A stretch of 64,000 nucleotides of DNA from Acidovorax kalamii (lineage in GTDB: Bacteria; Pseudomonadota; Gammaproteobacteria; Burkholderiales; Burkholderiaceae_C): contig NZ_NOIG01000001.1 in assembly GCF_002245625.1 (NCBI RefSeq), positions 62,001 to 126,000 on the forward strand, in the 5' to 3' direction. Under the pieces are notes generated by a model that had not been told where the DNA came from, ran no database searches, and saw nothing but the letters and a program-made list of their open reading frames with translations. Shown one piece after another: positions 11,063 through 18,561 of this stretch (its first letter is position 1; each line of letters starts with the position of its first letter). Position numbers and translations under genes: made by a program.

Positions 11063-11791
11063 ATGGCCGAAAAATCCAACAAGGTACTGCTGCAGGTCAA
11101 GGGCCTGAAGGTGGCCTACGGCGGTATCCAGGCCGTCAAGGGCGTGGACTTCGAAGTGCGCGAAGGCGAACTGGTCTCGCTGATTGGCTCCAATGGCGCT
11201 GGCAAGACCACCACCATGAAGGCCATCACCGGCACCCTGGGCATGAACGATGGCGACATCGAATACCTGGGCAAGAGCATCAAGGGCAAGGGCGCCTGGG
11301 ACCTGGTCAAGGAGGGCCTGGTGATGGTGCCGGAAGGCCGCGGCGTGTTCGCGCGCATGACCATTACCGAAAACCTGCAAATGGGCGCCTACATCCGCAA
11401 GGACAAGGCGGGCATCCTCGCCGACATCGAGAAGATGTTCACCATCTTCCCGCGCCTGCGCGAGCGCAAGGACCAGCTGGCGGGCACCATGTCCGGTGGC
11501 GAACAGCAGATGCTGGCCATGGGCCGTGCGCTGATGAGCCAGCCCAAGGTGCTGCTGCTGGATGAACCCTCGATGGGTCTGTCGCCCATCATGGTGGACA
11601 AGATCTTCGAGGTGGTGCGCGACGTGTACGCCCTGGGCGTGACCATCGTGCTGGTGGAGCAGAACGCGAGCCGCGCGCTGGCGATTGCCGACCGTGGCTA
11701 TGTGATGGAGTCGGGCCTGATCACCATGACCGGCCCTGGCCAGCAGCTGCTGAACGACCCCAAGGTGCGCGCTGCCTACCTGGGCGAGTAA
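11063..11791 (+). CDS. livF: Branched-chain amino-acid ABC transporter ATPase LivF
   Basis: A 242-residue ABC ATPase, the second ATPase of the LivHMGF complex. It has Walker A GSNGAGKTT, signature MSGGEQQMLAMGRAL and Walker B VLLLDEPSMGL, and ends DPKVRAAYLGE as LivF does. The ATG at 11063 is two bases after the livG stop, with ggagga just upstream. It closes the operon, followed by a terminator. Confidence 0.94.
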   Translation: MAEKSNKVLLQVKGLKVAYGGIQAVKGVDFEVREGELVSLIGSNGAGKTTTMKAITGTLGMNDGDIEYLGKSIKGKGAWDLVKEGLVMVPEGRGVFARMTITENLQMGAYIRKDKAGILADIEKMFTIFPRLRERKDQLAGTMSGGEQQMLAMGRALMSQPKVLLLDEPSMGLSPIMVDKIFEVVRDVYALGVTIVLVEQNASRALAIADRGYVMESGLITMTGPGQQLLNDPKVRAAYLGE

Positions 11792-11861
11792 CCCGCACCA
11801 TTCGCACCGATGTGCCCCGCCTGCCGCCTGCCAAAGGGCGCAGGAACTGGGGCAGACAACA

Positions 11862-11893
11862 AGGCACTGCCCCCTCGGGCGGTGCTTTTTTTT
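11862..11893 (+). terminator. Intrinsic terminator of livHMGF
   Basis: The stem gcactgcc/ggcggtgc with loop ccctcg is followed by eight T residues, about 70 nt after the livF stop. Confidence 0.85.
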
Positions 11894-11919
11894 GGCCTCT
11901 GCAGGTAGGGAAGCAGATG

Positions 11920-11979
11920 TTTGCTATTTAATTTATAGCTTCAAGCGCTTGCCTGTCGAGCGCAGAATGCCATTTTTGT
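11920..11979 (+). repeat. Dispersed palindromic element, copy after livF
   Basis: Arms gctat/atagc (11923-11927 and 11935-11939), then aagcgc...gagcgc, then the T-rich end catttttg. It is one of the cleanest copies in the window. Confidence 0.7.
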
Positions 11980-12023
11980 TCATAATCCAGCCCTTGTTCA
12001 GCCCCTCCTGGCCGAGGCCGTCG

Positions 12024-12386
12024 ATGTCCACCCTCCAATCCCTGCCCGTTTCGCTTCAGACCGTGTTGCTGCTCATTGCCAGCAACGTCTTCATGACCTT
12101 TGCGTGGTATGGGCACCTCAAGAGCCTGGCGTCTTCGCCCTGGTACACCGCCGCGCTGGTGAGCTGGGGCATCGCGCTGTTCGAGTACCTGCTGCAGGTG
12201 CCTGCCAACCGCATCGGCTACACGCAGTTCAACGTGGGGCAGCTCAAGATCATGCAGGAGGTGATCACGCTGGGGGTATTTGTGCCGTTTGCGGTGTTTT
12301 ATATGGGCCAGCCGCTCAAATGGGACTACCTCTGGGCGGGGCTGTGCCTGGTCGGTGCGGTGTACTTTATCTTCCGCGGCGCCTGA
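12024..12386 (+). CDS. DUF486 / DMT-family small membrane protein
   Basis: A 120-residue protein with four predicted membrane helices. It matches the DUF486 family of the drug/metabolite transporter superfamily: VFMTFAWYGHLK, FEYLLQVPANRIGY, FNVGQLKIMQEVITL and WAGLCLVGAVYFIFR. Substrates of this family are not established. The frame opens upstream inside the palindromic repeat, but the ATG at 12024 gives the usual family length. It seems to be a single-gene unit between the liv terminator and the phosphate genes. Confidence 0.88.
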   Translation: MSTLQSLPVSLQTVLLLIASNVFMTFAWYGHLKSLASSPWYTAALVSWGIALFEYLLQVPANRIGYTQFNVGQLKIMQEVITLGVFVPFAVFYMGQPLKWDYLWAGLCLVGAVYFIFRGA

Positions 12387-12477
12387 GCCGCACGCGCGCG
12401 CCAGGGGCTTGCCCCGGCGCATGACCGCATGCTGCGCAGGCATCGGCCCGTTGGGGGTGGACGGTTAAACTCCCCGG

Positions 12478-12506
12478 GTCACGAAAAAGTCATGGTTCTG
12501 TCATGG
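12478..12506 (+). promoter_or_regulatory. Pho-box-like array upstream of the DUF47-pit genes
   Basis: Three copies of a GTCAY motif occur at exact 11-bp spacing: gtcacga at 12478, gtcatgg at 12489 and gtcatgg at 12500, separated by 4-bp spacers. PhoB sites are direct repeats of CTGTCAT with the same 11-bp period. A weak -10 (caaaat) lies about 14 nt further on and the first gene starts at 12552. Confidence 0.6.
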
Positions 12507-12551
12507 CTTTGCCTTTTTTCAAAATTCGATCCCGTTCCAGGAGCCTCTCCC

Positions 12552-13199
12552 ATGCTGTTTGCCAAGCTGTTGCCACGCGAAGGCAATTTTTTCGAAATGT
12601 TCAACCAGCATGCGGACCGCATCGTCGAGGCGGCACGGGCCTTTTCGCAGCTGGTGGCCAATTACAGTGATCCGCACCTGCGCGACAAATACAACCAGGA
12701 TGTGGACAATGCCGAGCGCGCCGCCGACCGCGTGACCCACGAGGTGAACAAGGCGATCCACAAGACCTTCATCACCCCCATCGACCGCGAGCAGATCCAC
12801 ACGCTGATCAACACCATGGACGACGTGGCCGACCTGATCCAGGACTCCGCCGAGACCATGGCGCTGTACGACGTGCGCCACATGACGGAAGAGATCACCC
12901 GTCTCACGGACCTGAGCCTCAAGTGCTGCGAGCGCCTGCGCGATGCCGTGAAGCTGCTCGACAAGATCGCCGACCCGGCCGTGGCCGAGGCCGCGCTCAA
13001 GACCTGCGAGGAAATCGACAAGCTCGAATCCGACGCCGACCGCGTGATGCGCAGCGCCATGAGCAAGCTGTTCCGCGAAGAGCCCGATGTGCGCGAGGTG
13101 ATCAAGCTCAAGGCCATCTATGAGCTGCTGGAAACGATCACCGACAAGTGCGAGGACGTGGCCAACTGCATCGAGGGCATCGTCCTCGAAAACTCCTGA
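12552..13199 (+). CDS. DUF47 PhoU-like phosphate transport regulator
   Basis: A 215-residue, almost wholly helical protein of the DUF47 (PhoU_div) family, which is usually encoded with a Pit phosphate transporter and is thought to control it. The opening LLPREGNFFEMFNQHA, the repeated D/E-rich helices (NTMDDVADLIQDSAE, KLESDADRVMRSA) and the ending ITDKCEDVANCIEGIVLENS are typical. Conserved acidic residues in these helices bind metal in PhoU proteins. It is 19 nt upstream of pit and lies behind a Pho-box-like array. Confidence 0.93.
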   Translation: MLFAKLLPREGNFFEMFNQHADRIVEAARAFSQLVANYSDPHLRDKYNQDVDNAERAADRVTHEVNKAIHKTFITPIDREQIHTLINTMDDVADLIQDSAETMALYDVRHMTEEITRLTDLSLKCCERLRDAVKLLDKIADPAVAEAALKTCEEIDKLESDADRVMRSAMSKLFREEPDVREVIKLKAIYELLETITDKCEDVANCIEGIVLENS

Positions 13200-13218
13200 A
13201 CCCCGCAGGCTGACCAGC

Positions 13219-14229
13219 ATGGAAACCATACAGACGGCCCTGTGGGTTGTGGTTCTGCTCGTGGCGTTGGCGCTCCTGTTCGACTTCATGAACGGGTTCC
13301 ACGACGCCGCCAATTCGATCGCCACGGTGGTCTCCACCGGCGTGCTCAAGCCCGCGCAGGCGGTGCTGTTCGCGGCGTTCTTCAACTTCATCGCGATTTT
13401 CGTGTTCCACCTGAGCGTGGCGGCCACGGTGGGCAAGGGCATCGTGCAGCCCGGCATCGTGGACACCCATGTGGTGTTTGGCGCCCTGGTGGGCGCCATC
13501 ACCTGGAACGTGATCACCTGGTATTACGGCATCCCCAGCAGTTCGTCGCACGCGCTCATCGGCGGTATCGTGGGCGCGGTGATCGCTAAGGCCGGGGCGG
13601 GCGCGCTGATCTCCACCGGCATCCTCAAGACGGTGGCCTTCATCTTCGTCTCGCCGCTGCTCGGCTTCATGCTGGGCTCCATCATGATGGTGGCGGTGGC
13701 GCATATCTTCCGGCGCACGCGCCCGAGCAAGGTGGACAAGTGGTTCCGCCGCCTGCAGCTGGTGTCTGCCGGGGCCTACAGCCTGGGCCACGGTGGTAAT
13801 GATGCGCAAAAGACCATCGGCATCATCTGGCTGCTGCTGATCGCCACGGGCTACACCTCGGCCACGGAAGCCTCGCCTCCCACCTGGACCATCGTGAGCT
13901 GCTACGTGGCCATTGGCCTTGGCACCATGTTCGGCGGCTGGCGCATCGTCAAGACCATGGGCCAGAAGATCACCAAGCTCAAGCCCGTGGGTGGTTTCTG
14001 CGCCGAAACGGGCGGGGCGCTTACGCTGTTCCTGGCGACCACGCTGGGCATTCCGGTGTCCACCACCCACACCATCACCGGTGCCATCGTGGGCGTGGGC
14101 TCCACGCAGCGCGCCAGCGCCGTGCGCTGGGGCGTGGCGGGCAACATCGTCTGGGCGTGGATTCTGACCATCCCGGCCAGCGCGTTTGTGGCCGCAGTGG
14201 CTTACTGGATCAGCCTGCAGATCTTCTGA
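13219..14229 (+). CDS. pit: Inorganic phosphate transporter, Pit family
   Basis: A 336-residue inner-membrane protein of the PHO4/Pit family, which imports metal-phosphate with protons. Both signature repeats are visible: DFMNGFHDAANSIATVVSTG near the N-terminus and SLGHGGNDAQKTIGI in the second half, together with VSTTHTITGAIVGVG. About ten membrane segments are predicted. It is shorter than E. coli PitA (499 residues) because the central cytoplasmic loop is brief, as in other DUF47-linked Pit proteins. It is co-directional with and close to the DUF47 gene. Confidence 0.94.
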   Translation: METIQTALWVVVLLVALALLFDFMNGFHDAANSIATVVSTGVLKPAQAVLFAAFFNFIAIFVFHLSVAATVGKGIVQPGIVDTHVVFGALVGAITWNVITWYYGIPSSSSHALIGGIVGAVIAKAGAGALISTGILKTVAFIFVSPLLGFMLGSIMMVAVAHIFRRTRPSKVDKWFRRLQLVSAGAYSLGHGGNDAQKTIGIIWLLLIATGYTSATEASPPTWTIVSCYVAIGLGTMFGGWRIVKTMGQKITKLKPVGGFCAETGGALTLFLATTLGIPVSTTHTITGAIVGVGSTQRASAVRWGVAGNIVWAWILTIPASAFVAAVAYWISLQIF

Positions 14230-14236
14230 CGGCCCG

Positions 14237-14267
14237 CCACCATCCGCTGGGAGCCAGCGGATGGTGG
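14237..14267 (+). terminator. Perfect 14-bp hairpin after pit
   Basis: Arms ccaccatccgctgg and ccagcggatggtgg are separated by only gag. There is no clear T-run after it, so it may be a transcript-end stabiliser rather than a classical terminator. It abuts a copy of the palindromic repeat. Confidence 0.5.
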
Positions 14268-14280
14268 GTTGCCAATTGTC

Positions 14281-14338
14281 AGTCGCTATATTTTTTATAG
14301 CTACTTGCGCTTGCCCATCAAGCGCAAGGCCCCGATTT
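14281..14338 (+). repeat. Dispersed palindromic element, copy between pit and the TM2 gene
   Basis: Arms gctata/tatagc are followed by a perfect 10-bp inverted repeat cttgcgcttg/caagcgcaag (14304-14313 and 14319-14328) with a 5-nt loop. The right end touches the stop codon of the TM2-domain gene. Confidence 0.7.
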
Positions 14339-14793
14339 CACTGAGAAATTTTGCGGGCTTCTTCAATCTGGTGCTCAAAGTAGCGCTGAAAGCTGAACGC
14401 GATGCTGGCCATCAGCACCGCCGTGCCAATCATCAGCGACGCCACGATGGCGGCAATGGTGATCCAGCCCGTGCGGCCGGGTGCTGCGTCGGGCGCAGCG
14501 TGGGGGTTGTAGCGGGCGTTCCAGGCTTCGGGCGTCTTCAGGGCAAACAGGATGGCCTGCAGCGCACAGCCCGCGATGGTGAAGCCCAGCAGCGGGATCA
14601 GCATCCAGCTGGTGTGATCGTCCTGGCCAAACTGCTGCACACGCTGGATGCCGTAGACCCCCAGTGCCGTGGGCAGCGGCAGCAGCCAGCCAATCAGGTC
14701 CCACATGCCGTGCAGGTAGAAGCGGTGCAGGCCCAGCGGCCCGCCTAGAAAAGCGAGCCAGGCCGCCAGGGTCTTGTTCTTCATGCGGGGCAT
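14338..14793 (-). CDS. TM2-domain membrane protein
   Basis: A 151-residue protein with the TM2 motif near the N-terminus (KTLAAWLAFLGGPLGLHRFYLHGMWDLIGW: a helix, a Gly-Leu-His-Arg-Phe-Tyr turn and a second helix), followed by two further hydrophobic segments. The function of bacterial TM2 proteins is unknown. It starts 4 nt after the stop of the upstream acetyltransferase, so the two are likely co-transcribed. ATGs at 14793 and 14784 are both possible. Confidence 0.85.
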   Translation of the reverse strand: MPRMKNKTLAAWLAFLGGPLGLHRFYLHGMWDLIGWLLPLPTALGVYGIQRVQQFGQDDHTSWMLIPLLGFTIAGCALQAILFALKTPEAWNARYNPHAAPDAAPGRTGWITIAAIVASLMIGTAVLMASIAFSFQRYFEHQIEEARKISQ

Positions 14794-14797
14794 CGTG

Positions 14798-15319
14798 TCA
14801 TTCGGGGGAGGTGGTGTCGCCCGCGCCCAGGGTCTTCTCCATCAGCACGATGTCGCGCCAGGCGCCAAACTTCCAGCCCACTGAGCGCATGATGCCCACA
14901 TCAGTGAACCCCAGCGCCCGGTGCACCCCGATGGAGCCCGCGTTGGCCGAGTCGCCAATCACGGCCAGCAGCTTGCGCACGCCCACGGCTTCGGCCTGCA
15001 CGGCCAGCTCGGCCAGCAGTTGGCGGCCCAGGCCCATGCCACGGGCGCTGTCGGCCACATAAATCGAGTCTTCGGCCGAAAAACGGTAGGCCGGGCGCGG
15101 CTTGAACCAGTTGGCGTAGGCAAAACCCAGCACCTGCCCATCCTGCTCGGCCACCAGCCAGGGCAGGCCACGCGCCAGCACGTCGGCGCGGCGGCCCGCC
15201 ATGTCGGCTTCAGACGGGGGATCGATCTCGAAGGTGCCCGTGCCGTGGAGCACGTGGTGTTGGTAAATGGCGGTAATGGCAGGGATATCGCTGTCGGTAC
15301 TGGGACGGATGGTGGGCAT
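14798..15319 (-). CDS. GNAT-family N-acetyltransferase (phosphinothricin acetyltransferase-like)
   Basis: A 173-residue acetyltransferase. It has the Pat-type opening TIRPSTDSDIPAITAIYQHHVLHGTGTFEI and the acetyl-CoA-binding ARGMGLGRQLLAEL, followed by SIGVHRALGFTDVGIMRSVGWKFGAW. Relatives acetylate amino-acid analogues such as methionine sulfoximine or phosphinothricin, or act on methionine derivatives. The ATG at 15319 matches family starts; the open frame upstream runs through the rpsP promoter. It is divergent from rpsP. Confidence 0.88.
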   Translation of the reverse strand: MPTIRPSTDSDIPAITAIYQHHVLHGTGTFEIDPPSEADMAGRRADVLARGLPWLVAEQDGQVLGFAYANWFKPRPAYRFSAEDSIYVADSARGMGLGRQLLAELAVQAEAVGVRKLLAVIGDSANAGSIGVHRALGFTDVGIMRSVGWKFGAWRDIVLMEKTLGAGDTTSPE

Positions 15320-15334
15320 TTTGGAGGAAATGGA

Positions 15335-15340
15335 TATAAT
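15335..15340 (+). promoter_or_regulatory. -10 box of the rpsP operon promoter
   Basis: A perfect TATAAT is followed by cgcgggctttg, the same G/C-rich -10 to +1 stretch seen before rpmB and rplS. The -35 is weak. The predicted leader is about 120 nt. Confidence 0.6.
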
Positions 15341-15465
15341 CGCGGGCTTTGCAGCGTGTCGCTGGCCGGGTGGCCATGTCGCGTGTCTCAAGCGTTGCGA
15401 ATATGGTTGCGAACACTGTGGCTTACGGCAAATGTTGCCGGAGTTCACCACCCGAAGGATAAATC

Positions 15466-15717
15466 ATGGTCGTCATTCGACTCTCCCGCGGCGGCTCCAA
15501 GGGCCGTCCTTTCTTCAACATCGTCGTTGCTGACAAGCGCGTGCGCCGTGACGGCCGCTTCATCGAGCGCATCGGCTTCTACAACCCCACCGCCAAGGAA
15601 ACCGAAGAAGGCCTGCGCATCGTGCAAGACCGTCTGGCTTACTGGGTGGGCGTTGGCGCCCAGTCCTCCCCCACGGTGGACCGCCTGATCAAGCAAGCCG
15701 CCAAGAAGGCTGCTTAA
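15466..15717 (+). CDS. rpsP: 30S ribosomal protein S16
   Basis: An 83-residue S16 with the family opening [25 protein letters not shown] and the segment [10 protein letters not shown]. It is the first gene of the conserved rpsP-rimM-trmD-rplS operon, which joins ribosomal proteins to rRNA maturation and tRNA methylation. A strong terminator-like hairpin follows it. Confidence 0.98.
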   Translation: MVVIRLSRGGSKGRPFFNIVVADKRVRRDGRFIERIGFYNPTAKETEEGLRIVQDRLAYWVGVGAQSSPTVDRLIKQAAKKAA

Positions 15718-15726
15718 AGCTCCCTG

Positions 15727-15772
15727 AAAAGGGCGGGTTCCGTCGGCTAGTCTGGCGGAACCCGCCCTTTTC
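15727..15772 (+). terminator. Strong hairpin between rpsP and rimM (partial terminator or attenuator)
   Basis: A perfect 12-bp stem gggcgggttccg/cggaacccgccc (15731-15742 and 15756-15767) is extended by flanking A and T runs to about 16 bp. It looks like a full intrinsic terminator yet lies inside the operon, so it may set a high rpsP to rimM ratio. Confidence 0.75.
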
Positions 15773-15793
15773 CTATTCTGGAATCCCCCCGCC

Positions 15794-16366
15794 ATGGCCA
15801 CCACTCCCCTGACCCTCGAACCCGCAGAGCTGCCGCCCGATGCCGTTGAAGTGGGGCGCATTGCCGATGCCTGGGGCGTCAAGGGCTGGTTCAAGGTGCT
15901 GTCCCACAGCAGCAGCCCCGAGGCGCTGTTCGCGTCCAAGCGCTGGTACCTGCAGCCGTCCGAGCGGGGGGGCAAGGCATTTGCTGGCACGGTGGTGCTG
16001 TCCATCCGCCAGGCCAAGGACCATTCCGACACCGTGGTGGCCTGGGCGCAGGGCGTTGATGACCGCAATGCCGCCGAGGCCCTGCGCGGTGCGCGCATTT
16101 TTGTGCCCCGGTCGAGTTTTCCGTCCACCTCGGAGGACGAGTTCTACTGGGTGGATCTGATTGGCCTCGCGGTCGTCAACCGGGAAGGCGTGGCGCTGGG
16201 GCAGGTGCAGGAGCTGATGTCCACCGGCCCCCAGACCGTGCTGGTGCTGGCCTATGAGGAAGATGGCAAGGCCCGCGAGCGGATGATTCCTTTTGTCTCG
16301 GCTTTTGTGGACAAGGTGGATCTGCCTGAAAAGCGCATCACGGTCGATTGGCAGCCCGACTACTGA
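15794..16366 (+). CDS. rimM: Ribosome maturation factor RimM
   Basis: A 190-residue protein that binds the 30S head and helps 16S rRNA processing together with S19. It has the N-terminal barrel (EVGRIADAWGVKGWFKVL) and the C-terminal PRC barrel (DEFYWVDLIGLAVVN, MIPFVSAFVDKVDLPEKRITVDW). It starts 76 nt after rpsP, beyond the hairpin. Confidence 0.96.
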   Translation: MATTPLTLEPAELPPDAVEVGRIADAWGVKGWFKVLSHSSSPEALFASKRWYLQPSERGGKAFAGTVVLSIRQAKDHSDTVVAWAQGVDDRNAAEALRGARIFVPRSSFPSTSEDEFYWVDLIGLAVVNREGVALGQVQELMSTGPQTVLVLAYEEDGKARERMIPFVSAFVDKVDLPEKRITVDWQPDY

Positions 16367-16399
16367 GCGGATGCCGCTCTCCTGCGCCCTGCACGCACC

Positions 16400-17158
16400 A
16401 TGCGCTTTGACATCATCACCCTGTTCCCTGAGCTGTTCGCGCCTTTCCTGGCGAGCGGTGTGACCCGCCGCGCTTATGCCAGCGGCCAGGTCGATGTGCG
16501 CCTGTGGAACCCGCGTGACCATGCCGAAGGCAACTACCGCCGCGTGGACGACCGGCCCTTTGGCGGCGGCCCCGGCATGGTGATGATGGCCGAGCCGCTG
16601 CAGCGGTGCCTCGCAGCTATCCGAGCGGAGCGGGCCGAGCCGGAGGAGGGCAGGGCGCCGCTGGTGCTCTTTTCACCCATCGGGTCGCCGCTCAACCATG
16701 CTGCTGTGGAGCGCTGGTCTGCCAGCGCAGGCGCCGTGCTGCTGTGTGGCCGCTATGAAGGCATTGACCAGCGATTCATCGACGCACATGTGGATGTGCA
16801 GGTGAGTCTGGGGGATTTTGTGCTCTCGGGCGGCGAAATAGCCGCCATGGCCTTGCTGGATGCGGTCGCCCGTCTGCAACCCGGCGTGCTCAACGATGAA
16901 GGCAGCCACCAGCTCGACAGCTTCAACCCCGCGCTCGACGGTCTGCTCGACTGCCCGCACTACACGCGGCCGGAGGAGTGGGCGGGGCAGCAGGTACCCG
17001 CGGCGCTGATGTCCGGGCACCATGCGCAGATCGAGCGCTGGCGGCGCGACCAGCGGCTGGCCATCACGGCCCGCCACCGCCCCGATCTCATCGACGCTGC
17101 GCGCCAGGCGGGGCGTCTGGCCCCGGCCGACGAGGCGGTATTGGCCAAGCTCGCCTGA
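16400..17158 (+). CDS. trmD: tRNA (guanine-N1)-methyltransferase
   Basis: A 252-residue SPOUT enzyme that makes m1G37 in tRNA with S-adenosylmethionine. It contains [27 protein letters not shown] and the trefoil-knot cofactor site [13 protein letters not shown]...LSGGEIAAM, and the catalytic aspartate lies in [11 protein letters not shown] short Arg/Glu-rich insertion ([12 protein letters not shown]) is a small lineage variation. It is third in the rpsP operon. Confidence 0.97.
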   Translation: MRFDIITLFPELFAPFLASGVTRRAYASGQVDVRLWNPRDHAEGNYRRVDDRPFGGGPGMVMMAEPLQRCLAAIRAERAEPEEGRAPLVLFSPIGSPLNHAAVERWSASAGAVLLCGRYEGIDQRFIDAHVDVQVSLGDFVLSGGEIAAMALLDAVARLQPGVLNDEGSHQLDSFNPALDGLLDCPHYTRPEEWAGQQVPAALMSGHHAQIERWRRDQRLAITARHRPDLIDAARQAGRLAPADEAVLAKLA

Positions 17159-17169
17159 ATTGTTATAAT
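17141..17169 (+). promoter_or_regulatory. Internal promoter for rplS in the 3' end of trmD
   Basis: TTGGCC (17141-17146) and a perfect TATAAT (17164-17169) are spaced by 17 nt. The following caaaggctt resembles the stretch after the rpmB and rpsP -10 boxes. It would give rplS a leader of about 110 nt. Confidence 0.75.
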
Positions 17170-17286
17170 CAAAGGCTTTTCGATCCTCTGGCCGGCCGTT
17201 TTGACAGGGTTTCCTCCCGCAAAACACTGAACCGTCAATCCCGACGCAGCCACTTTTGGCGCGGACAAGATCGTTGGACATCAAAC

Positions 17287-17670
17287 ATGAACCTGATCCA
17301 GACCCTGGAAGCGGAAGAAATCGCCCGCTTGAACAAGACCATCCCCGAATTCGCCCCCGGTGACACCGTCATCGTGAGCGTGAACGTGGTGGAAGGTACC
17401 CGCAAGCGCGTGCAGGCCTACGAAGGTGTTGTGATTGCCAAGCGCAATCGCGGCCTGAACAGCGGCTTCACCGTGCGCAAGATCTCCAGCGGCGAAGGCG
17501 TGGAACGTACGTTCCAGACCTACAGCCCGCTGATCGCCAGCATCGAAGTCAAGCGCCGTGGTGACGTGCGCCGTGCCAAGCTGTACTACCTGCGTGACCG
17601 CAGCGGCAAGTCGGCACGTATCAAGGAAAAGCTGCCTTCGCGCGTCAAGGCTGCTGCCACCGCCGCTTAA
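17287..17670 (+). CDS. rplS: 50S ribosomal protein L19
   Basis: A 127-residue L19 with [46 protein letters not shown] and the conserved [11 protein letters not shown]. It sits at the 30S-50S interface. It ends the rpsP operon but also has its own promoter. The ATG at 17287 gives the usual length; the frame opens far upstream in trmD but has no match there. Confidence 0.97.
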   Translation: MNLIQTLEAEEIARLNKTIPEFAPGDTVIVSVNVVEGTRKRVQAYEGVVIAKRNRGLNSGFTVRKISSGEGVERTFQTYSPLIASIEVKRRGDVRRAKLYYLRDRSGKSARIKEKLPSRVKAAATAA

Positions 17671-17698
17671 TCCAAGCAAGGCGAGGGCCTGCCCTGAC

Positions 17699-17741
17699 AA
17701 GCCGCTACAGCATCAGCCTGTAGCGGCTTTTTTGTTTTTTT
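17699..17741 (+). terminator. Intrinsic terminator of the rpsP-rplS operon
   Basis: A perfect 12-bp stem aagccgctacag/ctgtagcggctt with a 7-nt loop is followed by a long T-rich tract. Confidence 0.92.
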
Positions 17742-17783
17742 GGCCTGTTGAATCCGAACCTGAACCCGAACCGAATTTCTTGA

Positions 17784-18506
17784 GTGAACGCCTCTTCTCC
17801 CGCCCCCGCCGTTTCGTCCGTCGTTGCGCCGCTGTCCAGCCTGCCTGATTTCGACCCCCGCCTGGTGCCGGTGGTGGGCGTGGATGCGCACCTGCCCATC
17901 GTGCCTGCGGCGGCGCAGACGCCCGAGGCGCTGCGCGCGCGGTTTGCGCACCCGCCCCGCTGGGAGCCCGAGGTGCTGCTGGAGAAGAAGTTCATGAACC
18001 GCGAGCCAGCCCACGCATCCGTGCTGCTGGCGATCATGCTGCGCGAGCAGCCCACGGTGCTGCTCACCGAGCGCACGGCCCACCTGTCCACCCACTCGGG
18101 GCAGGTGGCTTTCCCGGGCGGGCGGGCCGACCCTGGCGACGCCACGACCGCCGACACGGCTTTGCGCGAGGCACAGGAAGAAGTCGGGCTCGCGCCCGAG
18201 TTCGTCGAGGTGCTGGGCACCTTGCCAACTTACGTCACCGGCTCGTCCTTCATCATCACGCCGGTGGTGGCGCTGGTGCGGCCAGACTGCGTGCTGCAGC
18301 CCAATCCCTACGAGGTGGCGGACCTGTTCGAGGTGCCGCTGGCGTTTCTGCTGGACCCCGCCAACCACCGGCGCCATGTGTTCGACCGGGACGGTGTGCA
18401 CCGCGAGTGGTTCTCCATGCCCTACCAGGACAGCCGCAAGAACCATTTCATTTGGGGTGCGACGGCGGGTATGCTGCGCAATTTCTACCGCTTCATGCAG
18501 GCCTGA
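17784..18506 (+). CDS. NUDIX hydrolase, CoA pyrophosphatase-like
   Basis: A 240-residue protein with a NUDIX box variant GGRADPGDATTADTALREAQEEVGL preceded by HSGQVAFPGG, the combination typical of CoA pyrophosphatases (NudL/CoAse, PF00293 with the UPF0035 motif). These enzymes cleave CoA and its derivatives to phosphopantetheine and 3',5'-ADP. Catalytic glutamates lie in REAQEE. A GTG at 17784 is taken as the start; it follows the rplS terminator by about 40 nt. The N-terminal 60 residues are poorly conserved. Confidence 0.88.
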   Translation: MNASSPAPAVSSVVAPLSSLPDFDPRLVPVVGVDAHLPIVPAAAQTPEALRARFAHPPRWEPEVLLEKKFMNREPAHASVLLAIMLREQPTVLLTERTAHLSTHSGQVAFPGGRADPGDATTADTALREAQEEVGLAPEFVEVLGTLPTYVTGSSFIITPVVALVRPDCVLQPNPYEVADLFEVPLAFLLDPANHRRHVFDRDGVHREWFSMPYQDSRKNHFIWGATAGMLRNFYRFMQA

Positions 18507-18561
18507 TCCGCCTCGCACATAAAGGGTGCACGGGGGCGAAGCGCCAGTATCATTGCCCCCC

